Under the pieces are notes generated by a model. The model was not told where the DNA came from. It made no database searches and saw only the letters and a list, made by a program, of their open reading frames with translations. Made by a program: the position numbers and the translations under genes. Shown here piece after piece: positions 35,388-43,435 of a stretch of DNA of 64,000 bases. The DNA comes from Sphingobacterium sp. lm-10. GTDB lineage: Bacteria > Bacteroidota > Bacteroidia > Sphingobacteriales > Sphingobacteriaceae. Position 1 is the stretch's first letter. Each line of letters begins with the position of its first letter. The stretch covers positions 1,364,001 through 1,428,000 of the forward strand of contig NZ_JAMJWC010000001.1 of NCBI RefSeq assembly GCF_023554555.1, read 5' to 3'.

Positions 35388-35659
35388 CTATCGAGGGCTT
35401 TGTATTTCAGTCGTTGGCGATGTCGTTTCTTTTTTCTCTCGTGAATATACCCATAACGACAATACTCCAAAAATAATCAAAGCATAGGCTATCCATTTGC
35501 CGACACGTTCCATAAACTTAATGGCAACTGATTTTTCATAGCTTGAAAAGCCCTCAGCTCCCATAGGGCTTCGCCTGTAAACTTCCTACGGTTAATCCAA
35601 TAACGCAGACCCAAGCCCAAAACCAAAAATATTATACCTATTACCAATGATGAAGTCAT
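35388..35659 (-). pseudogene. Frameshifted small membrane protein
   Basis: Read from ATG at 35659 the frame gives MTSSLVIGIIFLVLGLGLRY WINRRKFT, then leaves the conserved frame and hits a stop; a second frame reads RRSPMGAEGFSSYEKSVAIK and goes on through a second membrane helix to TAG at 35388-35390. Joining them by adding one base near 35583 gives a two-helix protein of about 90 residues, a type commonly found at this place, before traQ, in Bacteroidota ICEs. The length, 272 nt, is one short of a multiple of three. So a 1-bp deletion is the likely cause. Function unknown. Confidence 0.6.
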
Positions 35660-35731
35660 AACGATAAGCTATTTGTTTCTACTGTTTGAATTTACTAAAA
35701 AACATGGAAATAAGAGACTTCAAAAATGAAA

Positions 35732-35758
35732 AAATCCTGTCCACATCGGACAGGATTT
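35732..35758 (-). terminator. Intrinsic terminator of the tra operon
   Basis: An 11-bp perfect stem (35732-35742 with 35748-35758) with a 5-nt loop. On the minus strand it is followed by TTTTCATTTTTG. It lies 6 bp after the traQ stop and ends the tra operon transcript. Confidence 0.82.
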
Positions 35759-35764
35759 ATAGTG

Positions 35765-36211
35765 TCAATCCATACTGTTAAACTGAAAGCTGAATTGCTT
35801 TTCGTTCCCGAAATTGTCTGAAATCCAAATATCAAATGACTGTGATACGGTGGATTGCGAGGTGTAATACAGCCTAAATTGTGTCTTTGGCAATATGTAC
35901 AGGTCATTGGGCATATACGGCGGTTCGCTGTAATAGCGCAATGCCCCCTGTCCGTCAAACTGGAAATAGCGGATAAAGTATTTCGCATTGCTGAAATTGC
36001 CCGACCGCTGAACGGTAATCCGTATTTCAACGGTCTGTCTGTTCGCTACCTCTTTGGGTACAGGCATCACCTGTATCTCAAAAGGGTAATTCTGCCTGAT
36101 GTCGAGTTCGTCTTTCTCACAGGAGGTCAGCACCACGGCGCAGACCAACATCGCCAAGAGCATGAACATTGCCTGCAAATGTAGCCCGTACTTTCTGATT
36201 AATATTTTCAT
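35765..36211 (-). CDS. traQ: Conjugative transposon protein TraQ (DUF3872)
   Basis: A 148-residue lipoprotein-like TraQ of the Bacteroidota conjugation system (DUF3872). The N-terminus has a hydrophobic segment and a lipobox LAMLVCAVVLTSC; the rest is a beta-rich domain (YPFEIQVMPVPKEVANRQTVEIRI). Its exact role in the channel is not known. Last gene of the operon, 12 bp after traO. In CTnDOT, traP lies between the two; it is absent here. Confidence 0.86.
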   Translation of the reverse strand: MKILIRKYGLHLQAMFMLLAMLVCAVVLTSCEKDELDIRQNYPFEIQVMPVPKEVANRQTVEIRITVQRSGNFSNAKYFIRYFQFDGQGALRYYSEPPYMPNDLYILPKTQFRLYYTSQSTVSQSFDIWISDNFGNEKQFSFQFNSMD

Positions 36212-36223
36212 CGTAAATCAGTT

Positions 36224-36781
36224 TTAAAAGTTAAACCTTAGTCCAATCCCTGCCGATGGACGGAACTGTTTCAAATCCGTACCCCATAATACTTTTGTCC
36301 GCCCTTGCAGGAGCAGGACAAAACGGTCGGACAGGTACGTTTCGAGCGTGAGCCGTCCGCCAGTGCCGTAAACAAAATTGTCTTTATCGAGGATGGTCGA
36401 GCCATCCGGCAACATGGCTTCGCTCCGGTTGATGGTTTCGTAACCTGCCACGGCTGTAAGCCCTGCATTCAGCGTAATGGTCTTTCTTGCATCCCCCATT
36501 AGCTGAAGACTGTAACCCACCTCGCCCGTGTAGGTTTCGAGCGGTATCAGTACATCCCTGTAACCGGAAAACTGATGGGTGTACTCCGCACCCCATATCC
36601 AGTAATAGCCGTTCTTTCCGTTCACGGTCAACATCAGATTCAGATAGTAATTGTCGCTTATCTCTTTGGACAACATACCTGCGTTTACTTCCAATCCCTT
36701 TTGTTTGGGGAGCATTCGCTGTGCCTGTACCGCTGTCATGCTTAGCATGGCAAGCACCACGGCAAAAATGTATCTCATCAT
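36224..36781 (-). CDS. traO: Conjugative transposon protein TraO
   Basis: A 185-residue secreted protein (signal peptide MMRYIFAVVLAMLSMTAVQA) with an outer-membrane beta-barrel-like pattern ending in a phenylalanine (GIGLRFNF). Matches the TraO family of Bacteroidota conjugation systems. Lies 17 bp after traN. Confidence 0.87.
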   Translation of the reverse strand: MMRYIFAVVLAMLSMTAVQAQRMLPKQKGLEVNAGMLSKEISDNYYLNLMLTVNGKNGYYWIWGAEYTHQFSGYRDVLIPLETYTGEVGYSLQLMGDARKTITLNAGLTAVAGYETINRSEAMLPDGSTILDKDNFVYGTGGRLTLETYLSDRFVLLLQGRTKVLWGTDLKQFRPSAGIGLRFNF

Positions 36782-36798
36782 TGTTCGTTCTTTTTGGG

Positions 36799-37701
36799 TT
36801 AATTAATCTTTAGGTACATATCGCTTATCAGCTTGGCGTGTACGAGGTCGGAGTTTTCCACCTGCAATACCTGTTGTCTGCCCCCGTTCTTTTCAAAGAT
36901 TTCGATAATCAGAACCTTGTCATCCGTGATGGTAAACTGGTCAAGCAGGAACACGTTTTGGTCGGTGGTATTGCCCGTTATTTCATCGAGCGTTTTGTAC
37001 ATACGCAACGGGTTCATTGCCTTTTCCTGTACCACGGTACGCTTGGCGACTTTCTTGTCCACGACCTTGAAATTCACAAAATCAATGTTGAACGGCACAT
37101 TGCTTTTGTTGCGCAGTTCCGTATGGAAATAGAATTTTCCGTTATGGACGTAGATACCTTTTAGCAGGAATTGTATGCCGTAACTTTTTGCCCCGATATG
37201 CTTCACAATCCTTTTATTCTTTTTGTAAATAGTTTCCATGAGCAAGCCTGCCAGTGACGGCGAATTGCCCCCCAATTCCTCAAACAGGACATCGTTGCCG
37301 TTTTCCCTGTCGGATGCTTTTTGCATGGTCAGTAAATCATAATTCAGCGTTGCAGGATAAGGGCTGTAAAAGACATTGAAATTGTAAAACCGACCATCGT
37401 CCGTGATGACCGAAAAATTGGTTTCCTCGTCAAAATCCCTTACGCTTGCCTTAATGCGCAGTACGTTTTCCGCATCCTCGGCTTTGCCTGCAATAAGGTA
37501 TTCACTGCCCAAATCCACGTAGCGGATAGCGGACGGGAATATGAGGTGCGAGGTTTTGCTGTACGTCACCTGCATTTCGTAAGGGTCAACCTTGCCCATG
37601 CTCAATTTTGTTGTACTGGATGCAATCTGCTGTGCATTTGCACCTGTGATAAAGACCGTTAAACAGACCATTGCCATGAGGCTTTTAACTATTGCGTTCA
37701 T
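36799..37701 (-). CDS. traN: Conjugative transposon protein TraN
   Basis: A 300-residue secreted protein with signal peptide (to about AQQ, residue 25) that matches TraN of the Bacteroidota system. The pattern MQVTYSKTSHLIFPSAIRYVDLG near the N-terminus is characteristic and resembles the VirB9/CagX-type OM core component. Probably forms the outer ring of the transfer channel together with TraM, by family analogy. 102 bp separate it from traM. Confidence 0.87.
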   Translation of the reverse strand: MNAIVKSLMAMVCLTVFITGANAQQIASSTTKLSMGKVDPYEMQVTYSKTSHLIFPSAIRYVDLGSEYLIAGKAEDAENVLRIKASVRDFDEETNFSVITDDGRFYNFNVFYSPYPATLNYDLLTMQKASDRENGNDVLFEELGGNSPSLAGLLMETIYKKNKRIVKHIGAKSYGIQFLLKGIYVHNGKFYFHTELRNKSNVPFNIDFVNFKVVDKKVAKRTVVQEKAMNPLRMYKTLDEITGNTTDQNVFLLDQFTITDDKVLIIEIFEKNGGRQQVLQVENSDLVHAKLISDMYLKIN

Positions 37702-37803
37702 ATCGTTATTATTTATTTTTTTAATGGAGATATGGAATGTTCATGTGTGTTTGTTTTTTTGGAAACATGAACATTTCATTTTCTTTCTGATTTTAGTTAA
37801 ACA

Positions 37804-39129
37804 TTAATTTTTTGAAACGAGGAATAGCTGATGACCGGCTTTGACGGTTACTTTCGGTGTCCTCACTTTCTTGGAGAAGTACCCCGATACCCCTTGCACC
37901 ACGCCACGGGAAAGGTCGCCTGCCATCTGTTGCCCTGCCGAGCGTGTCATCATGATACTTGTTCCACCCGTTTGGCTCATGTTGGAGGCAATCTCGGTAA
38001 GCGCATTCATTTCGGGGGAGTACGGCACATATAGCCCTTGCTGTCCGTTCACATCATACACGGTTATATCGACCGGAATAATGTTGCCCTCAAATTCGAT
38101 GGATGTTACCTTTAACTGCAACCTGCCACTTTGGAACTTGGCGTTAGCCGTCAATACCGTTCCTGCCGGAATGGAACGGACGGGAGTTTGCGCCGTTTCC
38201 AACAAACGCAAACGGACACCGCTTTCACCCGTCACGACCTGTGTTTCCTGCACCACCGCCCTAATGCTGTTTTTTGGTTGTATGACCTGTTCCGAAACGC
38301 CTGCCGTATAAAAGCCACGGTTTCGGGTTTCGTTCCAGTCTGCCAAAAAAGCATTGTCGGTCGGCTCACGGTACAATGCGGAAACCGCATTTTTCCTTAC
38401 AGGGGTGAACGCCACAAAATGTTCCTTTTGCGAGGCACTCTTTGCCGAAGCTGTTGTGTCCGTATTACCTGTCTGTGCCGGAGTTGAGGGCAGGTGACGG
38501 GATGCCATCTCGTATGACTTTTCCATCAAAGCCAATTGGTCTTCCACGGTCGTTACAGGCGGTACGTCTTTTTCTGCCAGTTGTTCTTTCAGTTCCTCAA
38601 CCTGCCTGCGGAGTTCCTGCGTTTCGTAATCGTTGTTGTCGTAGAACGAGGTCAACGTATTTTGCGCACTGCGGTAACTGTTCAGAGCAGGGTTGCTGTT
38701 CCTACGTGTACCACCGCCGTAAGCGTAGCCGTCTTCGTAATCCTCATCCGGTAGCTCCGCTTCCGGATCGGCGGTACTGTCTTCGCTCCAATAGTCGGAC
38801 AGTGACAGGAGCGCATTACGCTTTTCCTCCATTTTCTGTTCGAGCATTTCCTGTTCATAAGCCTTTTGCTTATCGGATTGAAGCCCTGCATCGCTCGCCT
38901 GCGGTACGGCATCGTTCAGACCAATATCCTCAACCGTTTTCCTATCGGAGGATGGTTTGAAGATTAAATACATACAGCCGAAGAACACCACGCCCATAAG
39001 GGCAAAAATGATGGGCTTTTTAAACTTTTCGGCTTTGTTCTGCGCACCGTCCTGCGGTGCATCCATTCCGTTTTTTGGGTCGTCATCTTCGACCAAAAAA
39101 CTTACCCTTTTGTTTTCACTGTTTTTCAT
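37804..39129 (-). CDS. traM: Conjugative transposon protein TraM
   Basis: A 441-residue VirB10-like TraM. It has a short cytoplasmic N-terminus, one membrane helix (FALMGVVFFGCMYLIF, about residues 38-55), a coiled-coil and proline/charged linker, and a C-terminal beta domain (from about NSIRAVVQETQVVTGESGVRLRLL) that should span the periplasm. Protein family known to energise and gate the channel. 58 bp after traL. Confidence 0.87.
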   Translation of the reverse strand: MKNSENKRVSFLVEDDDPKNGMDAPQDGAQNKAEKFKKPIIFALMGVVFFGCMYLIFKPSSDRKTVEDIGLNDAVPQASDAGLQSDKQKAYEQEMLEQKMEEKRNALLSLSDYWSEDSTADPEAELPDEDYEDGYAYGGGTRRNSNPALNSYRSAQNTLTSFYDNNDYETQELRRQVEELKEQLAEKDVPPVTTVEDQLALMEKSYEMASRHLPSTPAQTGNTDTTASAKSASQKEHFVAFTPVRKNAVSALYREPTDNAFLADWNETRNRGFYTAGVSEQVIQPKNSIRAVVQETQVVTGESGVRLRLLETAQTPVRSIPAGTVLTANAKFQSGRLQLKVTSIEFEGNIIPVDITVYDVNGQQGLYVPYSPEMNALTEIASNMSQTGGTSIMMTRSAGQQMAGDLSRGVVQGVSGYFSKKVRTPKVTVKAGHQLFLVSKN

Positions 39130-39187
39130 CTCTATAATTTGTTTTTTAAAGGCGATGAAGCTTGCATGAGTTGATGTAATTTCCCTT

Positions 39188-39487
39188 TTAGGGGCAACTC
39201 ATGCAGGTTTCATACATTTTACGTTTTAAGATTTTGTTAATACTGTCCTGCGGAGAAACCGAGGATTTGTTTTGCCTGTTAATCGGGTTTTCGATATGCT
39301 CTATCGTCATGGTATTATCGGATTGTGCTACATCGTAGCACACTTTCAACAGTACGGCAACGGACAATAGCGCATAGCCCAAAAAGAGCAGTAGCGTATA
39401 GCGGTGCTGTTTTTTAACAGGCATCGCTCGCCACTGTCCATAGAGCCTGTCAAACCAATTATTGATTTCTGTTCTTAGATTTTTCAT
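39188..39487 (-). CDS. traL: Conjugative transposon protein TraL (DUF3989)
   Basis: A 99-residue TraL (DUF3989) protein with one membrane helix (TLLLFLGYALLSVAVLL). I chose the ATG at 39487 (MKNLRTEINNWFDRL); a longer frame starts 21 codons upstream inside the preceding gene and has no conserved extension. Role in channel assembly unknown. Confidence 0.83.
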   Translation of the reverse strand: MKNLRTEINNWFDRLYGQWRAMPVKKQHRYTLLLFLGYALLSVAVLLKVCYDVAQSDNTMTIEHIENPINRQNKSSVSPQDSINKILKRKMYETCMSCP

Positions 39488-39500
39488 GCCTTGACCATGT

Positions 39501-39920
39501 TTAGTGCTTGAAACGCCTGTTTTGGGAAGTAGCCTTTTGTGCAGGTGCATCGCTGACCATAGCGATTGCTTCCTTTGCTTTGGGAGCGGTCACGACCGAC
39601 AGGTCGGTCAGTTCCGATTGTTTCAGCACTTGCCCGTAACAGTCTTTTTTCGCAACTTCCATGCTGTTAAGGAAGAATTTGCCGTTTAGGTACTTCACCC
39701 TCATAAGGCATTCTACCCTGGGCAGGTCTTCGCCTGCCCATTGCAGAAAGCAGGTCAGCAACAACTCCTGTTTAGCTACACCTTTGGGGCAACCTGCGAG
39801 ATATTCGCTGATGCTTGCTTTCAGTTTTCCGGCATACGCACCCTGCGTATGGAAATAGCCGTCATACCCTTTGGCGATAAGGATTTTGGCGAACGTGTTC
39901 AAATCTGATATTGCTTCCAT
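39501..39920 (-). CDS. Conserved hypothetical protein between traK and traL
   Basis: A 139-residue soluble protein, no signal peptide, 10 bp after traK and 13 bp before traL, co-transcribed in the tra operon. Part MEAISDLNTFAKILIAKGYD and GYAGKLKASISEYLAGCPKG-like C/G-rich segment near residues 30-50 give no family I recognise. Not part of the classic CTnDOT tra list, so a supplementary protein of this ICE branch. Confidence 0.7.
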   Translation of the reverse strand: MEAISDLNTFAKILIAKGYDGYFHTQGAYAGKLKASISEYLAGCPKGVAKQELLLTCFLQWAGEDLPRVECLMRVKYLNGKFFLNSMEVAKKDCYGQVLKQSELTDLSVVTAPKAKEAIAMVSDAPAQKATSQNRRFKH

Positions 39921-39930
39921 AACCTTGGTT

Positions 39931-40554
39931 TTAGCGGTCTATGATTTCTACATCACTGTTTCCCAACACGGCAAACTTTTCGATATTGAAGCCCTGCGGA
40001 TTGTTGTCCGAACGGACGGAGTTCACGAGATAGCAGGAGGTCACAAGGTTTCGTCTTGTGACATTGCTTGACCGGATAATAAATTGTTTCGAGTACGTCC
40101 TAACGGCATAGGGATAGGTATCGAAGTTGCAGACCACGCTGTCCACTTCGATACGCTGTTGCACATTGCCCGAAATGATACGGTTGTAGTACCCTTTTTC
40201 CGAAAGGTCTTTGTAATAATCAAAAGCCGATTTGTCGGCAAGGTTAAAAGCCCTTTTCATGTTGCTTTCGATGGCGTTCTTATCGGGTGCGAGCGTAAAG
40301 AACAGTTCATGGAAACGCTTAACGTGTTCCCGTGCCTCAACAGGTCTGTTAATGCTTGCATCCTGTGACAGTGCCAGCATCAATGATTTGCCGTTGTCCA
40401 GTACATAAACTTTTTGGCGTTGTGCCTCGGCAAACTGGTAGGACTGCCAAACGGCATAACCTACCACAGCGATGCAGAGTACGGCAAATACAATGGCGTA
40501 CAGCCGTATTTGCCTAAAGCTGTTTTCGATATTTCTTAGTGTCTTAAATTCCAT
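39931..40554 (-). CDS. traK: Conjugative transposon protein TraK
   Basis: A 207-residue TraK with one N-terminal membrane helix (LYAIVFAVLCIAVVGYAVW). MEFKTLRNIENSFRQIRLYA is the family start, and the periplasmic part (residues about 45-207) resembles VirB8-type proteins that nucleate the channel. 13 bp after traJ. Confidence 0.88.
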   Translation of the reverse strand: MEFKTLRNIENSFRQIRLYAIVFAVLCIAVVGYAVWQSYQFAEAQRQKVYVLDNGKSLMLALSQDASINRPVEAREHVKRFHELFFTLAPDKNAIESNMKRAFNLADKSAFDYYKDLSEKGYYNRIISGNVQQRIEVDSVVCNFDTYPYAVRTYSKQFIIRSSNVTRRNLVTSCYLVNSVRSDNNPQGFNIEKFAVLGNSDVEIIDR

Positions 40555-40567
40555 TGCTTCTTGATTT

Positions 40568-41563
40568 TTATTTGTTCATTAACCTGCCACCGATATTGCC
40601 TGCCACCGCACCCGTTCCTGCTCCGGCGATGTTTCCGGTCTTCGATGCCGTCTGATTGACATTGCGCATGAAGTTCCCTGCGCCTCCGGCTTGGATAACC
40701 CAACCTGCCACCGTTGGTATGGTGAAATAGCCGACTATCCCAATTATCATGAAGATGATATACACGGTATTGGATGTATCGGGTATATAAGTGGGGTCGG
40801 CAAGCATTTCAATATCCCGTTCGATGATAAGGGATTGTATCTTGGCGAGCATGGAGCTGAACATATCGGCGATGGGCAACCACAGGTACACACTGATGTA
40901 TCGGGTCAGCCATTGCGTAAGTGTGGATTGAAAACCATCCCATACACTTATCGCAAAGGCTATCGGCCCGAGTATGCACAGCACGATAAGAAAGAATGTC
41001 CGTATGGTATCTATCACCAGTGCCGATGCTTGGAAAAGTATCTCCAATAGATTGCGAAACCATTCCTTTATGGCTTTCTCAATCTTGTAGGCTTGTCTGT
41101 CAAGGTACATTCCCGACATGGTAGCCAAATCGGACGGCGACCATCCCAATTCGTCCAGTTTCTTATCAAATTCCTCATCGCTTACGAGGTAAGCGGTTTC
41201 GGGATTGCGGAGCATCGCCTCTCTCTCCAACAGGTCTTTTTGTTGCTGTAACTGGTTGAGGTCAAGCACTTGGTTTTCGAGCATGGCGTGTGTTCCTTTT
41301 ACCACCGGAGACATTACCGCATTGATAGTTCCCAATACGATGGTCGGGAAGAACATAATGCAAAGCCCGATGGCGAAAGGTCGCAGGAGCGGAAACACGT
41401 CTATCGGTTCTGCACGGCTCAATGCCTGCCAAACTTTCAGTGCCACGTAGAACAGTGCGCCCAATCCGGCGATGCCCTTAGCCACTGTCGCCATATCGGC
41501 GGACAGTGGGAGCATCTCATCGTAAAGCGAGCGCAGGAGTTCGTGAAGATTGTTCCATTCCAT
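40568..41563 (-). CDS. traJ: Conjugative transposon protein TraJ
   Basis: A 331-residue polytopic inner-membrane protein (TraJ) with a VirB6/TrbL-like layout: several hydrophobic segments, most clearly around residues 60-85, 180-215 and 255-285, and a G/A/N-rich tail (GNIAGAGTGAVAGNIGGRLMNK). It forms the inner membrane part of the transfer channel. 3 bp after traI. Confidence 0.88.
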   Translation of the reverse strand: MEWNNLHELLRSLYDEMLPLSADMATVAKGIAGLGALFYVALKVWQALSRAEPIDVFPLLRPFAIGLCIMFFPTIVLGTINAVMSPVVKGTHAMLENQVLDLNQLQQQKDLLEREAMLRNPETAYLVSDEEFDKKLDELGWSPSDLATMSGMYLDRQAYKIEKAIKEWFRNLLEILFQASALVIDTIRTFFLIVLCILGPIAFAISVWDGFQSTLTQWLTRYISVYLWLPIADMFSSMLAKIQSLIIERDIEMLADPTYIPDTSNTVYIIFMIIGIVGYFTIPTVAGWVIQAGGAGNFMRNVNQTASKTGNIAGAGTGAVAGNIGGRLMNK

Positions 41564-41566
41564 AGC

Positions 41567-42199
41567 TTACCAGTATTTTTGTTCAGCAGTTCCGTACAGT
41601 TCAAGCACCCTTTTGGTGTTGTTCTGTTTTTTAGCCCTTAATATGCTCACGGAAATGTTTTTGTTGGTATAATAGCGGACAAGGCTGTGATAATCCTTGA
41701 CCTCTTTGTAAACCTTGTCGATGATGTCCATACGCTCTTTATCGTTCAGCGAAAGCGAGGTCGAGGAAACAATCTGTTTCAGTTCTTTGAGCAGTTCGGT
41801 ACTCTCGTTCAGAAGCGTAGAATAACCGTTGGCGATTGCCGTCAGTTCCTGTGGACTGAAATTGGGGTCGTTCATCATCTTACCGAAATTCTGCACGTAC
41901 ATTTCGGACACATCCCCTACGAGCAACACGGTCTGTTGCACTTTTCGGGCATCTTTCACCAAGTTGCTTACGGCTTTCAGTTTGTCGTAATACTCCTTGC
42001 CCTGTTCGTACACTTTTTTTACTTCGTTGAAATTTTTGATGGTATTAGATACCGTGGACGAGGTCTGCACAATTTCATTTGCACTGTTGATGATACCCGA
42101 TGCCAGATTTGACGGGTCAACAACAATCCATTGTGCTTTTGCGGACGGTGCAACGGCAAGCATAAATGCCGTACATACCAGTAACATTACTTTTTTCAT
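41567..42199 (-). CDS. traI: Conjugative transposon protein TraI (DUF4141)
   Basis: A 210-residue secreted protein with signal peptide (MKKVMLLVCTAFMLAVAPSAKA) and a helical body, of the DUF4141/TraI family (VirB5-like role proposed for such small secreted helical proteins). I chose the ATG at 42199; an extended frame starts 20 codons upstream but would hide the signal peptide. It lies 22 bp after traG. Confidence 0.87.
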   Translation of the reverse strand: MKKVMLLVCTAFMLAVAPSAKAQWIVVDPSNLASGIINSANEIVQTSSTVSNTIKNFNEVKKVYEQGKEYYDKLKAVSNLVKDARKVQQTVLLVGDVSEMYVQNFGKMMNDPNFSPQELTAIANGYSTLLNESTELLKELKQIVSSTSLSLNDKERMDIIDKVYKEVKDYHSLVRYYTNKNISVSILRAKKQNNTKRVLELYGTAEQKYW

Positions 42200-42221
42200 T
42201 GTCTCTGATTTTTTTAAATGA

Positions 42222-43415
42222 TTAATAATTATTTGCGTTCTCACGTCTCTGTTGGGCAATGCGTTTTATCGCCAGTTCCACATTACCGTCCAGTTCGGAT
42301 GCCAGTTGCATGACTTCCATTTTTTCGGTTTCCTCGGTGGTGTACGCCAAATATTCTTCGAGCGAAACCTCTGTGGCATACACGGCGGAATGCGTACCGC
42401 CAAGCCCAATCCATACCTCTTTGTAAAGCCTTGACGGGTCATTGTTCTGATTGATGGAAAGGATTTGGGATTTTTCCTTTTCTGTAAGCCCCAACATTTC
42501 CTGTATCGCATCGAATTTGTTCATGTACTTGCGTTGGTCAAGCAGGATTTTACAGTCGGAATTGTTGATGATACTTTCCTTGACCACGGGTGACTGGATG
42601 ATGTCGTCCACTTCCTGCGTGACCACGATAGCCTCACCAAAAAATTTGCGTACGGTCTTAAACAGGTACTTGATGTACTCCGCCATGCCCTCTTTGGCGA
42701 TGGCTTTCCACGCTTCCTCAATCAGTATCATTTTGCGCACACCTTTGAGCCTGCGCATCTTATTGATGAATACTTCCATAATGATGATGGTCACTATGGG
42801 AAAGAGGATTTTGTGGTCTTTAATCGCATCAATTTCAAACACGATAAAGCGTTTGGAAAGCAGGTCGAGTTGCTTGTCTGAATTAAGCAGGTAATCGTAC
42901 TCTCCGCCTTTGTAATAGGGTTCAAGCACGTTCAGAAAATTTGCGAGGTCAAAGTCTTTTTCCCTTACCTGTTTGTCTTCCAGTACCTTTTTATAGTCAC
43001 CCCGTACATACTCGTAAAATCCATTGAAAGAGGGATATTCATCGCTTTGCTTGATACGGTCGATATAACCGCTCACGGCATTGGACAATGCCACTTCCTC
43101 TGAACGGGTCGGCGGTTCATCGTCACGCTTCCAAAGCGTAAGGATGAGCGTTTTGATACTTTCCCTTTTCTCGATGTCGAATACGCCGTCATCCGTATAA
43201 AAGGGATTGAATGCTATCGGGCTGTCTTCGGTGTAGGTAAAATACACACCGTCTTTTCCCTTTGTCTTTCCCTTAATCAGTTCGCACAGCCCTTGATAAG
43301 AGTTGCCCGTATCGACCAATAGTACATGAGAGCCTTGCTCATAATACTGCCTCACCATGTGATTGGTGAAGAATGATTTTCCACTTCCAGTTTGGAGGGT
43401 TGGCGGGCTACTCAA
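42222..43415 (-). CDS. traG: TraG conjugation ATPase, C-terminal part (interrupted gene)
   Basis: The remaining 387 native codons of TraG, from SGKSFFTNHMVRQYYEQGSHVLL through the Walker B region MILIEEAWKAIAKEG to the C-terminus RRENANNY. As an independent gene it would start at TTG (43415), whose bases overlap the stop TGA of the N-terminal part (TTGA), so re-initiation after termination is conceivable. Such a product would lack the first glycine of the P-loop (it would read LQTGSGKS). No ribosome binding site is seen in the hairpin. The frame is otherwise intact with no second mutation, which suggests selection or a recent event. Confidence 0.85.
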   Translation of the reverse strand: MSSPPTLQTGSGKSFFTNHMVRQYYEQGSHVLLVDTGNSYQGLCELIKGKTKGKDGVYFTYTEDSPIAFNPFYTDDGVFDIEKRESIKTLILTLWKRDDEPPTRSEEVALSNAVSGYIDRIKQSDEYPSFNGFYEYVRGDYKKVLEDKQVREKDFDLANFLNVLEPYYKGGEYDYLLNSDKQLDLLSKRFIVFEIDAIKDHKILFPIVTIIIMEVFINKMRRLKGVRKMILIEEAWKAIAKEGMAEYIKYLFKTVRKFFGEAIVVTQEVDDIIQSPVVKESIINNSDCKILLDQRKYMNKFDAIQEMLGLTEKEKSQILSINQNNDPSRLYKEVWIGLGGTHSAVYATEVSLEEYLAYTTEETEKMEVMQLASELDGNVELAIKRIAQQRRENANNY

Positions 43416-43435
43416 TTAAGAATAGCCCGCCAACC
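43386..43435 (-). repeat. 50-nt hairpin insertion in the Walker A codons of traG
   Basis: On the minus strand codon GGG (43438-43436) is followed by 50 nt that end with codon GGA (43388-43386), after which AGT GGA AAA TCA resumes the motif SGKS. The insert holds a 14-bp perfect inverted repeat (43397-43410 with 43423-43436) around a 12-nt loop that contains the stop TGA, and a second tiny hairpin TCCA/TGGA beside the GGA codon. The insert ends duplicate CTGG (CTGG before it and CTGG at its end), as a short target duplication or slipped copy would. 50 is not a multiple of three, so the frame shifts unless it is bypassed. Confidence 0.9.
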
